A stretch of DNA of 64,000 bases from Bacillus_AB infantis_B. Its GTDB lineage: Bacteria > Bacillota > Bacilli > Bacillales > Cytobacillaceae. The stretch is taken from positions 124,001 through 188,000 of the forward strand of contig NZ_VTER01000009.1 in NCBI RefSeq assembly GCF_008180445.1, given 5' to 3'. Below are positions 15,763 through 22,871 of the stretch, one piece after another (positions within the stretch are counted from its first letter, which is position 1; every line of letters begins with the position of its first letter). Under the pieces are notes generated by a model. That model was not told the origin of the DNA, made no database searches, and saw nothing but the letters and a program-made list of their open reading frames with translations. The translations under genes and the position numbers were made by a program.

Positions 15763-16304
15763 GAGAAATCATCCTCCTTCCAGTGCTTCCTCATCCAAAG
15801 ACGAGCCCTGTAGAGCTTTGTCTCCACAGTCTTCACCTGGACATTCTGTTCTTCCGCTATTTGCTGATAGCTTTTTTCAGCTATATAAAAGTCATAGATC
15901 ACATCTCGATAATTATCAGGCAGCTGGTGAAGCTTTTCTCTCACCCGCTTCCGCCTTTCCTTATTCATAACTTCGGCCTCTACAGCCTCTTTTTGGGTGC
16001 CGTGAAGCTCATATCCGGCATACTCAAGGGAATCCTCCCTGCGCCGGTCCCTCTTTCTTTTTACATCAATAGCATGATTGACTGCAATTCTGGTGATCCA
16101 GGTTTTAAAGCCCTGGTCCTCATATTGGGGGAGAGAGGAATAGATTTTTATAAACACTTCCTGGGCGGCATCTTCCGCTTCCTTCTGGTCCCTTAATACT
16201 GCAAAGATTGTCCGGAACAAATCATTGCGGTATTTTTCAACCAGGAGCCGGAAGGCATGCTCATTGCCGCTCTTTGTTTGCTGGATAAGAACTTGGTCGC
16301 TAAT
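15759..16304 (-). CDS. ECF-type RNA polymerase sigma factor, probable ATT start
   Basis: About 181 residues. Sigma region 2 is at 'FRLLVEKYRNDLFRTIFAVLRDQKEAEDAAQEVFIKIY' and region 4 at 'LPDNYRDVIYDFYIAEKSYQQIAEEQNVQVKTVETKLYRARLWMRK'. The open frame has no ATG or GTG near the front. TTG at 16334 has no ribosome site and would coincide with the transcription start implied by a CGTC -10 box at 16342-16345. ATT at 16304 lies six bases after AAAGGGGGAG and gives a normal N-terminus (ISDQVLIQQ). I therefore place the start at ATT, a rare codon known for infC. It heads a four-gene operon. Confidence 0.8.
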   Translation of the reverse strand: MSDQVLIQQTKSGNEHAFRLLVEKYRNDLFRTIFAVLRDQKEAEDAAQEVFIKIYSSLPQYEDQGFKTWITRIAVNHAIDVKRKRDRRREDSLEYAGYELHGTQKEAVEAEVMNKERRKRVREKLHQLPDNYRDVIYDFYIAEKSYQQIAEEQNVQVKTVETKLYRARLWMRKHWKEDDFS

Positions 16305-16436
16305 CTCTCTCTCCCCCTTTCTGGCAGCTTCCAACGTAATAGACGAAACCGGGATAAAAGACCCCTACAGGCTTTTCAAAAAAAAATTAAAAGTCCTTTT
16401 CATTCTATCATCCCCCATTCCGGATCCCACTGGAAT

Positions 16437-16467
16437 CAAAAAATCCCGGCTGTTCAGGCCGGGATTT
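16437..16467 (-). terminator. Terminator of the isochorismatase-like gene
   Basis: On the minus strand ATCCCGGC and GCCGGGAT pair around CTGAACA and are followed by TTTTTGA. The stem spans the stop codon. Confidence 0.8.
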
Positions 16468-17002
16468 CCTTTAACACTTTTTCAGTTGTACACACTTCCG
16501 CAAACTCCCCATGGAGGATGGCAAGCTCTGTTTGATGGATATGCCCGGGAGGGAAGATGGTGCCGTCATGGCCTTTCAGTTCGAAGGATGCACAGGCATC
16601 CTCCGGCAGCCAGACCGAAAAGCCGAGATTGGCTGCCATCCGGACAGTGGTTGAAACACAATGGGGTGTGGTCAGCCCGGCAATGACAAGCTCTTTGCTT
16701 CTTAGATTTTTAAGCAAATCTTCAAGGGGCGTGCCGATAAACGCACTGTTGACGCTTTTCTGGATAATGCTTTCCCCGGCTGCAGGCTTCACCTCTTCCT
16801 TGAATTGATGGCCGATGCTTCCTTTAAAAAATAAAGACTCCCTGCTTTGGGAGGTATGCTGGACGTGAATCACAGGCAGGCTGCAGTTTCTCCAATGCTT
16901 TAAAAGCCCTGCAGCTTCTTTTTCCGCACCAGGATTATTCCGCTCGCCCCAGGAAAGATCCTCGAATGCCTTCTGGATATCAACCAGCAGCAGGACAGCC
17001 AT
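16454..17002 (-). CDS. Isochorismatase-family cysteine hydrolase
   Basis: 182 residues. The catalytic triad of the family is in place: D8 ('LLLVDIQKAF'), K82 ('IIQKSVNSAFIGT') and C115 ('LTTPHCVSTTVR'). Members hydrolyse amides or vinyl ethers (nicotinamide, N-carbamoyl compounds, isochorismate); the substrate here is not evident. The ATG at 17002 shares its A with the stop of the upstream gene (TGATG) and has GGAGG in the end of that gene, so the two are coupled. The pair is divergent from an Lrp-type regulator. Confidence 0.87.
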   Translation of the reverse strand: MAVLLLVDIQKAFEDLSWGERNNPGAEKEAAGLLKHWRNCSLPVIHVQHTSQSRESLFFKGSIGHQFKEEVKPAAGESIIQKSVNSAFIGTPLEDLLKNLRSKELVIAGLTTPHCVSTTVRMAANLGFSVWLPEDACASFELKGHDGTIFPPGHIHQTELAILHGEFAEVCTTEKVLKEIPA

Positions 17003-17487
17003 CAGGCACCCTCCTTCCCTAAAGAACAAAAATCGTATAAATCAAGGCTGACAATCATTTTATGATAGCCATCAAAAAGATTGATGAGTGCCAGCAGCTT
17101 CATGATTTCCTTTTCATCATAGGAATTTTTCAGCCATTCCAAATCAGAGTCTTTTAAATGGCGCGGATTGGATCTGTAGGTTTCCAGAAAAACAAACAGC
17201 TTCCGGTCCCAATCAGAGAAATCCGAAAAATCGTTATGCTCCACAGCGTAAGCGATGGCGCCATTCTGCTCTATGCCGCTGGTATACGAGAGGCTCATGC
17301 ATGCCGCACATCCATTTATATTAGCCAGATATAAACGCACCTTCTCTTTTACATCCACGCTGATTTCGTCCTCATTCCACAGCTGCTCATACAGGGCATC
17401 ATACAGGGAGGCCACTTCAGGCACATAAGCCAGCGCTTTTTGAAAATTGGTCTCACCCTGTTTTTCATTCAATTTGATTCTTGGCAT
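17002..17487 (-). CDS. Carboxymuconolactone decarboxylase/AhpD-like protein
   Basis: 161 residues, all helical. The CxxC motif 'NINGCAACMSL' (C60, C63) with a nearby acidic residue is that of AhpD-type peroxidase-like proteins. Such proteins act in peroxide defence or alkylhydroperoxide reduction. The ATG at 17487 follows AAGGAGGAG. It forms a coupled pair with the cysteine hydrolase and shares a divergent promoter region with an Lrp regulator that probably controls it. A promoter is visible on the minus strand (TTCACT 17534-17539, TATTAT 17511-17516, 17 bp apart). Confidence 0.85.
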   Translation of the reverse strand: MPRIKLNEKQGETNFQKALAYVPEVASLYDALYEQLWNEDEISVDVKEKVRLYLANINGCAACMSLSYTSGIEQNGAIAYAVEHNDFSDFSDWDRKLFVFLETYRSNPRHLKDSDLEWLKNSYDEKEIMKLLALINLFDGYHKMIVSLDLYDFCSLGKEGA

Positions 17488-17510
17488 TTGCAACTCCTCC
17501 TTCCTCTTTT

Positions 17511-17539
17511 ATAATAGAAGGAATCAGGATCATAGTGAA
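17511..17539 (-). promoter_or_regulatory. Promoter of the AhpD-like/isochorismatase-like pair
   Basis: TTCACT and TATTAT on the minus strand are 17 bp apart. It lies in the 122-bp gap shared with the divergent Lrp gene. Confidence 0.45.
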
Positions 17540-17609
17540 GAATTTATGATATATGTTTATCCATTTTCTCTTTACAAATGAAATCCGTTTTACATTAGGA
17601 GGATTACAA

Positions 17610-18047
17610 ATGATAATCGACGAGACAGACAAGCGTATTTTGCAGGAGCTGGAGAGAAACGGCCGGCAATCAATGAGGGAGCTGGCAAAGAAAGTAAACC
17701 TCTCAGCGCCTTCAGTCACAGAACGCGTCAGACGCCTGGAAAGTGAGGAAATCATTAAAGGATACACCATTTCCATTGACTATAAAAAACTCGGATATGG
17801 AATTGAATGTTTTGTAGAAGTCACCTTGCGGCAAGGAGATTATCAGAAGTTCAGGGAAAAAATGGCTAAGGTCCCCAACGCGGAATTCTGCTCCCGTATA
17901 GCCGGCCAGGCCTGCTATCTCGTCAAGCTGAGACTGAAAAAGCTTGAGGATATTGAAGAATTCATCAATGAAATTACGCCCTATGCAGGAACAGTCACCC
18001 ATATCGCCCTGTCGGAGGTGCCTGTGAACAGCTTCTTCCTGGAATAG
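17610..18047 (+). CDS. Lrp/AsnC-family transcriptional regulator
   Basis: 145 residues. The N-terminal helix-turn-helix ('DKRILQELERNGRQSMRELAKKVNLSAPSVTERVRRLE') is followed by the 'GYTISIDYKKLGYGIECFVEV' link into the C-terminal RAM effector domain (about 65-140). Such proteins form octamers that respond to amino acids. The ATG at 17610 follows TTAGGAGG. It is transcribed away from the AhpD-like/isochorismatase-like pair, the most likely target. Confidence 0.88.
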   Translation: MIIDETDKRILQELERNGRQSMRELAKKVNLSAPSVTERVRRLESEEIIKGYTISIDYKKLGYGIECFVEVTLRQGDYQKFREKMAKVPNAEFCSRIAGQACYLVKLRLKKLEDIEEFINEITPYAGTVTHIALSEVPVNSFFLE

Positions 18048-18099
18048 GCGCATAATCCATGGATAGCATCGAATCCTATAAACACAGGAGGTGCTTTTT

Positions 18100-18255
18100 A
18101 TGGAAAAACAAGAGAAGGACAAAAAAATCGGGGAAAAAAGTGAATCGATGAATGCGATGGATCAGGGACTCAATATCATTTCACAGGCATTCAACCGTGC
18201 AACGGGCGTTGATGAAGGAAATGACGGCAGAGAGGATCAGCAGGATTACAAATAA
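18100..18255 (+). CDS. 51-residue acidic/basic small protein
   Basis: The ATG at 18100 follows AGGAGGTGC with a good gap. The peptide is highly charged at both ends (MEKQEKDKKIGEKSE..., ...DEGNDGREDQQDYK), with a short amphipathic middle (MDQGLNIISQAFNRATG). No signal or membrane helix. Not recognised; the composition would suit a small spore or cytosolic protein. A terminator follows at 18289. Confidence 0.55.
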   Translation: MEKQEKDKKIGEKSESMNAMDQGLNIISQAFNRATGVDEGNDGREDQQDYK

Positions 18256-18288
18256 CTGCAGAGGTCTTTATGAAGGAACAAATAAAAT

Positions 18289-18316
18289 AGAGCCAGAAGA
18301 ATTTCTGGCTCTTATC
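18289..18316 (+). terminator. Terminator after the 51-residue gene
   Basis: AGAGCCAGAA and TTCTGGCTCT form a 10-bp stem with a 4-nt loop; the trailing T-tract is weak (TATC). Confidence 0.6.
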
Positions 18317-18323
18317 CCCATCC

Positions 18324-18488
18324 TTAGTCATTCCCGCCGGAATCCCCGGATTTCCCTTGATTTTTTGTGCCTTTACTTTTATATGGCTTGGCGCTTTTTG
18401 CTTTCTTGGCACCCGCCTGCCAGCGGTTCCACCCTTTTTTTCCAGTACCGCTGCCAGTACCGCTTTTTCCTTTTTTTGCTTTGGTCAT
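18324..18488 (-). CDS. 54-residue very basic Gly/Lys-rich protein
   Basis: Starts MTKAKKGKSGTGSGTGKKGW and contains 'WNRWQAGAKKAKSAKPYKSKGT', ending in a short acidic tail. GGAG lies 10 bases before the ATG at 18488. The tryptophan-bearing core recalls a family of small Bacillus proteins listed as DUF3934, but that is from memory. Low-complexity basic peptides of this size often bind nucleic acid; no function is shown. It is too short for most automatic calls. Confidence 0.55.
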   Translation of the reverse strand: MTKAKKGKSGTGSGTGKKGWNRWQAGAKKAKSAKPYKSKGTKNQGKSGDSGGND

Positions 18489-18599
18489 CAATAATCAGCT
18501 CCCATGTAACTGTGAAGCGTTCTTCCTGCCAACACACGTTTCCGCAGCAAGGCTTGCACATGAACATTAGCATACCATATCAGGAGCCTGCTAAGCGAA

Positions 18600-19145
18600 C
18601 TACTTCAGCATCTCATTGGCCATTACAGTCAGCTCCTTTTTATGCTGATCTTCCGGAATGGCTTTGTTATTGTACATAATGGTGTACTGAACCTTATCCC
18701 TCAGAAAGGACAAGGTGTTTCCCTGATACATGCCCTCTGCCCCTCCTTCAAGGTCCACTGGTTCGGAATTGGGCTGCTCGGAGGACTCGACCGGGTAATC
18801 AGCAAAAACCATCAGCAAGTAATCCTCTTCTTTGCTTTTCGGGAAGGCTCTGAATTCCGCCTTGATTTGTTTACCGGTATGGTTCATATCCATAATGCTC
18901 GGCGGCTGGAACCCCTCCCCGTCAAATGGCAGCTTTTTCGGTAGCTTCATTTCAAACGGAAGTGCATCGAGCCCCTCTTCAACAGTCTGCGCTTCATATG
19001 TAACAGGAATTTTTTTGGCCTGTTCTTTATTCACGTCGGCCATTTCCACTTTTGTCAGGTTATCTGTATCCAGTTTTCCGCTCTGCATATTCTGGCAACC
19101 TGCAAGAAGGCTTGCGGCAAGGCCGACCATGAGGAGTCTTTTCAT
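18600..19145 (-). CDS. Secreted lipoprotein of unknown function
   Basis: 181 residues. The signal peptide MKRLLMVGLAASLLAGC ends in a lipobox with C17 as the lipidated residue. The mature part is soluble ('VEEGLDALPFEMKLPKKLPFDGEGFQPPSI'), with an alpha/beta pattern like the DUF4367-type domains of sporulation-linked lipoproteins; this match is uncertain. The ribosome site is weak. It is a single gene, divergent from the FAD oxidase. Confidence 0.75.
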   Translation of the reverse strand: MKRLLMVGLAASLLAGCQNMQSGKLDTDNLTKVEMADVNKEQAKKIPVTYEAQTVEEGLDALPFEMKLPKKLPFDGEGFQPPSIMDMNHTGKQIKAEFRAFPKSKEEDYLLMVFADYPVESSEQPNSEPVDLEGGAEGMYQGNTLSFLRDKVQYTIMYNNKAIPEDQHKKELTVMANEMLK

Positions 19146-19235
19146 CTATTGTCACTGCTTTCTTGTAAGGATGCTTTTATTATATCACATAAAAAACATA
19201 TTTTTCCAGATTCTATAAATATGCTCTATGCACTT

Positions 19236-19265
19236 TTTACAATTAAGCCGACAGGACGGTATACT
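19236..19265 (+). promoter_or_regulatory. Sigma-A promoter of the FAD oxidase gene
   Basis: TTTACA (19236-19241) and TATACT (19260-19265) are 18 bp apart, 32 bp before the start codon. Confidence 0.55.
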
Positions 19266-19297
19266 ATAACTAAATTTCATTATAAAGGATGCAGGCT

Positions 19298-20431
19298 ATG
19301 AAAAATTATATCGTAATAGGCGCAGGAATATTGGGCGCCTCAGCTGCCTACCACCTGGCAAAATCGGGGAAACGGGTGATTTTGGCGGACCGGAATGAAA
19401 AAGGACAGGCAACTGCCGCTGCTGCCGGCATTGTCTGCCCATGGGTATCGCAGAGGCGCAATAAAGATTGGTACCGGCTTGCTAAAGCGGGGGCACGCTA
19501 TTATCCGGAGCTCGTGAAGGAGCTCGAGGAACGCGGCGAGCCGGATACAGGCTACAGCAGGGTTGGTGCCCTTATCCTGCACAAGGAAACCGATAAGCTT
19601 GAAAAAGCGGAAGAGCGGACATTGAAGCGGAGAGAAGAAGCACCGGAAATCGGGGAAGTCACTCTTCTTACCCGGGAACAGACAGCTGAGGCTTTCCCTC
19701 CGGCTGATAAAGAGTTTGCAGCAGTACATGTCAGCGGAGCCGCCCGGGTAGACGGCCGGGCACTGAGGGATTCTCTTATCCGTGCGGCAGAAAAGGAAGG
19801 GGCAGTCTTTCTCGAGAAGGATGCTTCACTGATCTATGAAGGAAACCGGGTGACAGGCATCCTTGCCGGTCAAGAACAATGGGAGGCAGATGCTGTAATC
19901 GTCTGTGCCGGCGCATGGGCAGCAGAAATATTCAAGCCGCTCGGCATTGAAATGGATGTCAGCTATCAGAAGGCCCAGATTGCCCACCTAAAGCTTCCGG
20001 ATGAAGCAACTGACAGCTGGCCTGTCCTTATGCCCCCCGGTGACCAGTATCTGCTTGCCTTCACCGGCGGACGGATTGTTGCAGGGGCAACCCATGAAAA
20101 TGATGTATCCGGTTTTGATGCGAGAATCACAGCCGGAGGCATGCAGGAGGTCCTTGCAAAAGCCCTCTCTACAGCTCCCGGCCTGGCGGATGCCAGTCTG
20201 ATAGAAGCCAGGGTCGGTTTCCGCCCCTTTACTCCCGGCTTCCTTCCGGTCATCGGAGCTGTCCCTGGGTGGGAAGGCCTGTTCACTGCCAACGGGCTCG
20301 GTGCGTCCGGCCTGACGATGGGGCCGTTTCTTGGACAGCAGCTTGCAAAACTGGCATTGGGGCATGATACGGACATTGATCTCAATCCTTATCACGTTCA
20401 AGGAGCTTTAAAGGATCAAAAAAGCGAGTGA
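19298..20431 (+). CDS. FAD-dependent D-amino-acid/glycine oxidase-like enzyme (DAO family)
   Basis: 377 residues. The N-terminal dinucleotide fold 'YIVIGAGILGASAAYHLAKSGKRVILADR' (GxGxxG) binds FAD. 'GFRPFTPGFLPVIGAVPGWEGLFTANGLGASGLTMGP' near the end is typical of DAO-family oxidases acting on amines or amino acids. The exact substrate is unclear. The ATG at 19298 is nine bases after AAAGG; the ATG at 19289 overlaps that site and is less likely. It is monocistronic, convergent with signal peptidase. Confidence 0.85.
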   Translation: MKNYIVIGAGILGASAAYHLAKSGKRVILADRNEKGQATAAAAGIVCPWVSQRRNKDWYRLAKAGARYYPELVKELEERGEPDTGYSRVGALILHKETDKLEKAEERTLKRREEAPEIGEVTLLTREQTAEAFPPADKEFAAVHVSGAARVDGRALRDSLIRAAEKEGAVFLEKDASLIYEGNRVTGILAGQEQWEADAVIVCAGAWAAEIFKPLGIEMDVSYQKAQIAHLKLPDEATDSWPVLMPPGDQYLLAFTGGRIVAGATHENDVSGFDARITAGGMQEVLAKALSTAPGLADASLIEARVGFRPFTPGFLPVIGAVPGWEGLFTANGLGASGLTMGPFLGQQLAKLALGHDTDIDLNPYHVQGALKDQKSE

Positions 20432-20437
20432 CAGGAA

Positions 20438-20472
20438 AAGAGCCCGGCTAATTAGCAGCCGGGCTCCTTCTT
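20438..20472. terminator. Bidirectional terminator
   Basis: GAGCCCGGCT and AGCCGGGCTC form a 10-bp stem with a 7-nt loop. T-runs are present on both sides. It serves the FAD oxidase gene and the convergent sip gene. Confidence 0.8.
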
Positions 20473-21018
20473 TTATGGTTTCTCAGGATTTCCTATCCGA
20501 TTGAGCGGGAAGTAGCGGAACTTGGCTTCCCCAACGACAGACTCATCAGAAATGAATCCAAAGCTTCTGCTGTCATTGCTGTTCAAACGGTTATCGCCCA
20601 TCACAAAATATTGATGCTCCGGCACGACAAGCGGTCCAAAATTTTCTGTCAGATGCTCAATGCCGAACTCTGCCGCTTCCTTGCGGTTTTCAGCCAGATA
20701 TGGTTCGTCCACTTTTTTCCCATTCACAAAAAGCTGGTCGTCCTTCACAGAAATTTCATCCCCTGGCAGACCGATCACCCTTTTTATATAATCATCCTCG
20801 GAATCAGGCGAATGAAATACAACTACATCCAAACGCTCAATCTTGCTGAGCTTGGTCACGATCACTTTATTCTGATTCTGGAAGGTCGGCATCATGGAAT
20901 CGCCCTGGACAGTCACCGGCGCAAATATAAACTGGCGGCAAATAAACGCAATGACGAGCGCGAGGGCAATCGATTTGGCCCATGAAATCCATTCAGACTT
21001 TTTGCTGTTCCCTGCCAT
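20473..21018 (-). CDS. Type I signal peptidase
   Basis: 181 residues, membrane-anchored by one helix (residues about 14-31). The catalytic dyad is S41 ('GDSMMPTF') and K79 ('YIKRVIGLPGD'), with 'GDNRLNSNDSR' as box E. It cleaves signal peptides from exported proteins outside the membrane and resembles B. subtilis SipS/SipT/SipU. The ATG at 21018 follows GAGAGGAGA. Several paralogs are usual in Bacillus, so a specific letter cannot be given. Confidence 0.92.
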   Translation of the reverse strand: MAGNSKKSEWISWAKSIALALVIAFICRQFIFAPVTVQGDSMMPTFQNQNKVIVTKLSKIERLDVVVFHSPDSEDDYIKRVIGLPGDEISVKDDQLFVNGKKVDEPYLAENRKEAAEFGIEHLTENFGPLVVPEHQYFVMGDNRLNSNDSRSFGFISDESVVGEAKFRYFPLNRIGNPEKP

Positions 21019-21128
21019 GGTCATTCTCCTCTCAATCACTATATGAATCTATTATAAGCGAAAAGAAGGGCATATGCACATTTCGGCTTGAAAAAGCGCT
21101 CCGTACTGAATGTCCTCCATCAGTCACT

Positions 21129-21923
21129 TTACCGGATTCCCTCCTGAAGAATAGCTATAGTGCAGAAATGCGCAATCCCGTGTGAGGCACTGGCCCCATA
21201 GTGTGCCTCCAGCTCTTCTTTCAGGCCCTGCAGCAATCCATCTCCTTCCTCTTTTGAGAGGTCCGCCAAATAGGATAAAGAAGCGACTCTGTCCAGCCAT
21301 TCTTCATTGGTGAAATGGACATCGTATGGAAGCGCATACAAATCCTTCAGCCCGAACCCTGCCTCTTCCCACTCATGGAACCACTCTACAGGAAATCCAT
21401 TGATTCTTTGGCTTGACTCTGCCTTGCTTCCGGCAGGTTTAGGCTCTACTCCTTCTTTCTTCAAAAAATCAAAAGTGATTTCCACAAGTCTTTGGTCTGT
21501 TTTGAATCCTGTATCTGCCACAATCAGGTGACCCTTCGGCTTAAGAATCCTGGTGATTTCCCTGAGGGCCTCTTCCCTGTCAAACCAGTGCCAGGCACGG
21601 AGCACCGTCGCCATATCATACTCAGCCCCGTCAAGGCCTGTATTTTCTGCAGTTCCTTTTTTATACGGGATTTCAAGATACTTGTCCCGGCTGATCCCGG
21701 CGGCTTCCTGCAGAAGCTTTTCTGAGGGATCGATTCCGACAGCGTCTGCTTTGCGGAAAATCAGCCTCCTTGTCAGCGCTCCTGTCCCGCAGCCCAGATC
21801 GGCCACTTTTTTGCCGGTAAAATTAATATTTCTTAGATGAAGGCTATCAAACAGACTATTTGGAACATCGTTCCGGGAACGTGCATATTCACTTGCCCTG
21901 TTTCCAAAATCAACAATACCCAT
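21129..21923 (-). CDS. Class I SAM-dependent methyltransferase
   Basis: 264 residues. Motif I 'KVADLGCGTGALTRRL' and 'AVGIDPSEKLLQEA' show a Rossmann methyltransferase. 'MATVLRAWHWFDREEALREITRILKPKGHLIVADTG' matches the Methyltransf_11 group acting on small molecules. The substrate is unknown. The start ATG at 21923 follows AAAAGGATG. It stands alone, divergent from plsY. Confidence 0.87.
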   Translation of the reverse strand: MGIVDFGNRASEYARSRNDVPNSLFDSLHLRNINFTGKKVADLGCGTGALTRRLIFRKADAVGIDPSEKLLQEAAGISRDKYLEIPYKKGTAENTGLDGAEYDMATVLRAWHWFDREEALREITRILKPKGHLIVADTGFKTDQRLVEITFDFLKKEGVEPKPAGSKAESSQRINGFPVEWFHEWEEAGFGLKDLYALPYDVHFTNEEWLDRVASLSYLADLSKEEGDGLLQGLKEELEAHYGASASHGIAHFCTIAILQEGIR

Positions 21924-22049
21924 TCCGCCACATCCTTTTTCAAAATATTAGGAATTTAAATCGGGGTATGCTCATTATATGGTAGAATGAAAGCAATTAC
22001 AATTTCTCTCACTTTATTTTTGCTGTAAGGCAGGCAGAAAGGAGGATTT

Positions 22050-22676
22050 ATGAATTTTGCTATTCTTGCAGCCGCCTATTTGATCGGCTCGATTCCAACC
22101 GCCCTTCTGATTGGCAGGTGGCTGTTCCAAATCGACATACGCGAGCATGGCAGCAATAATCCAGGGGCGACCAACACCGTCCGTGTCCTTGGAAAGCGGG
22201 CCGGGATTGCCGTTCTTCTCATTGATGCCGGTAAAGGCGCGCTTGCAGCAGGTCTGCCCATCCTTCTTCATACTGATCTGGATCCGCTCTACACCGGCCT
22301 GATTGCGGTTGCGGGCCACTGCTTCCCTATTTTCGCAGGCTTCCGCGGAGGCAAAGCCATCGCAACAACCGCAGGGGTGCTGCTGGTTGCCAACGCCTGG
22401 ATGTTCCTGGCAGCTTACCTGGCATTTGTCGGGGTCATCTATGCAACAAAATATGTATTTTTTGGCTCAATATCTGTCGGAATTGCCCTTTTCATTTTCT
22501 CTTTATTTCAGCCCGGATGGACCCATGAACTTATATTTTTCTTTTTTACAATCTTTCTGATCATCCTGCACCGTTCCAACATCTCAAACTTCCGCCAAAA
22601 TAAAGAGCCAAAGATCAATGACAAGAATTTAAAGAATGACCGGATACCTGCGAAAAAAGGGCCGAAGCAGGCTTGA
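22050..22676 (+). CDS. plsY: Acyl-phosphate:glycerol-3-phosphate acyltransferase
   Basis: 208-residue membrane enzyme that moves an acyl group from acyl-phosphate to sn-glycerol-3-phosphate, the first step of phospholipid synthesis. Recognised by 'GSIPTALLIGR', 'HGSNNPGATNTVRVLGKRAG', 'AGHCFPIFAGFRGGKAIATTAGV' and a final 'IILHRSNISNFRQNKE'. Five membrane helices are expected. The ATG at 22050 follows GAAAGGAGG. The C-terminal tail (about 25 residues, Lys-rich) is longer than in many homologues. Confidence 0.96.
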   Translation: MNFAILAAAYLIGSIPTALLIGRWLFQIDIREHGSNNPGATNTVRVLGKRAGIAVLLIDAGKGALAAGLPILLHTDLDPLYTGLIAVAGHCFPIFAGFRGGKAIATTAGVLLVANAWMFLAAYLAFVGVIYATKYVFFGSISVGIALFIFSLFQPGWTHELIFFFFTIFLIILHRSNISNFRQNKEPKINDKNLKNDRIPAKKGPKQA

Positions 22677-22702
22677 GAGCTGTGATGGCTCTCTTTTTTT
22701 AT
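22675..22702 (+). terminator. Terminator of plsY
   Basis: GAGAGC and GCTCTC pair around a 7-nt loop, followed by TTTTTTT. It overlaps the last codons. Confidence 0.75.
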
Positions 22703-22871
22703 TGGTGTATAAACAAGCCGGGTCCGCCTTTTGAATGGCAGATCCTTTGAGTGAAAAAAATACCTGTTCATTTCCCAATCTGTCATATCCATTCCATTTC
22801 GGGTAGAATGGTAGAGGTTCACCCATATCAGATGGGCATCATATCATTTTTTTGCAGAAGGAGTTACCTAA

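Noticed and set aside
18152..18679. 175-residue plus-strand open frame
   Set aside because: Runs over the 51-residue gene, a terminator and the antisense strand of two minus genes; composition not protein-like.
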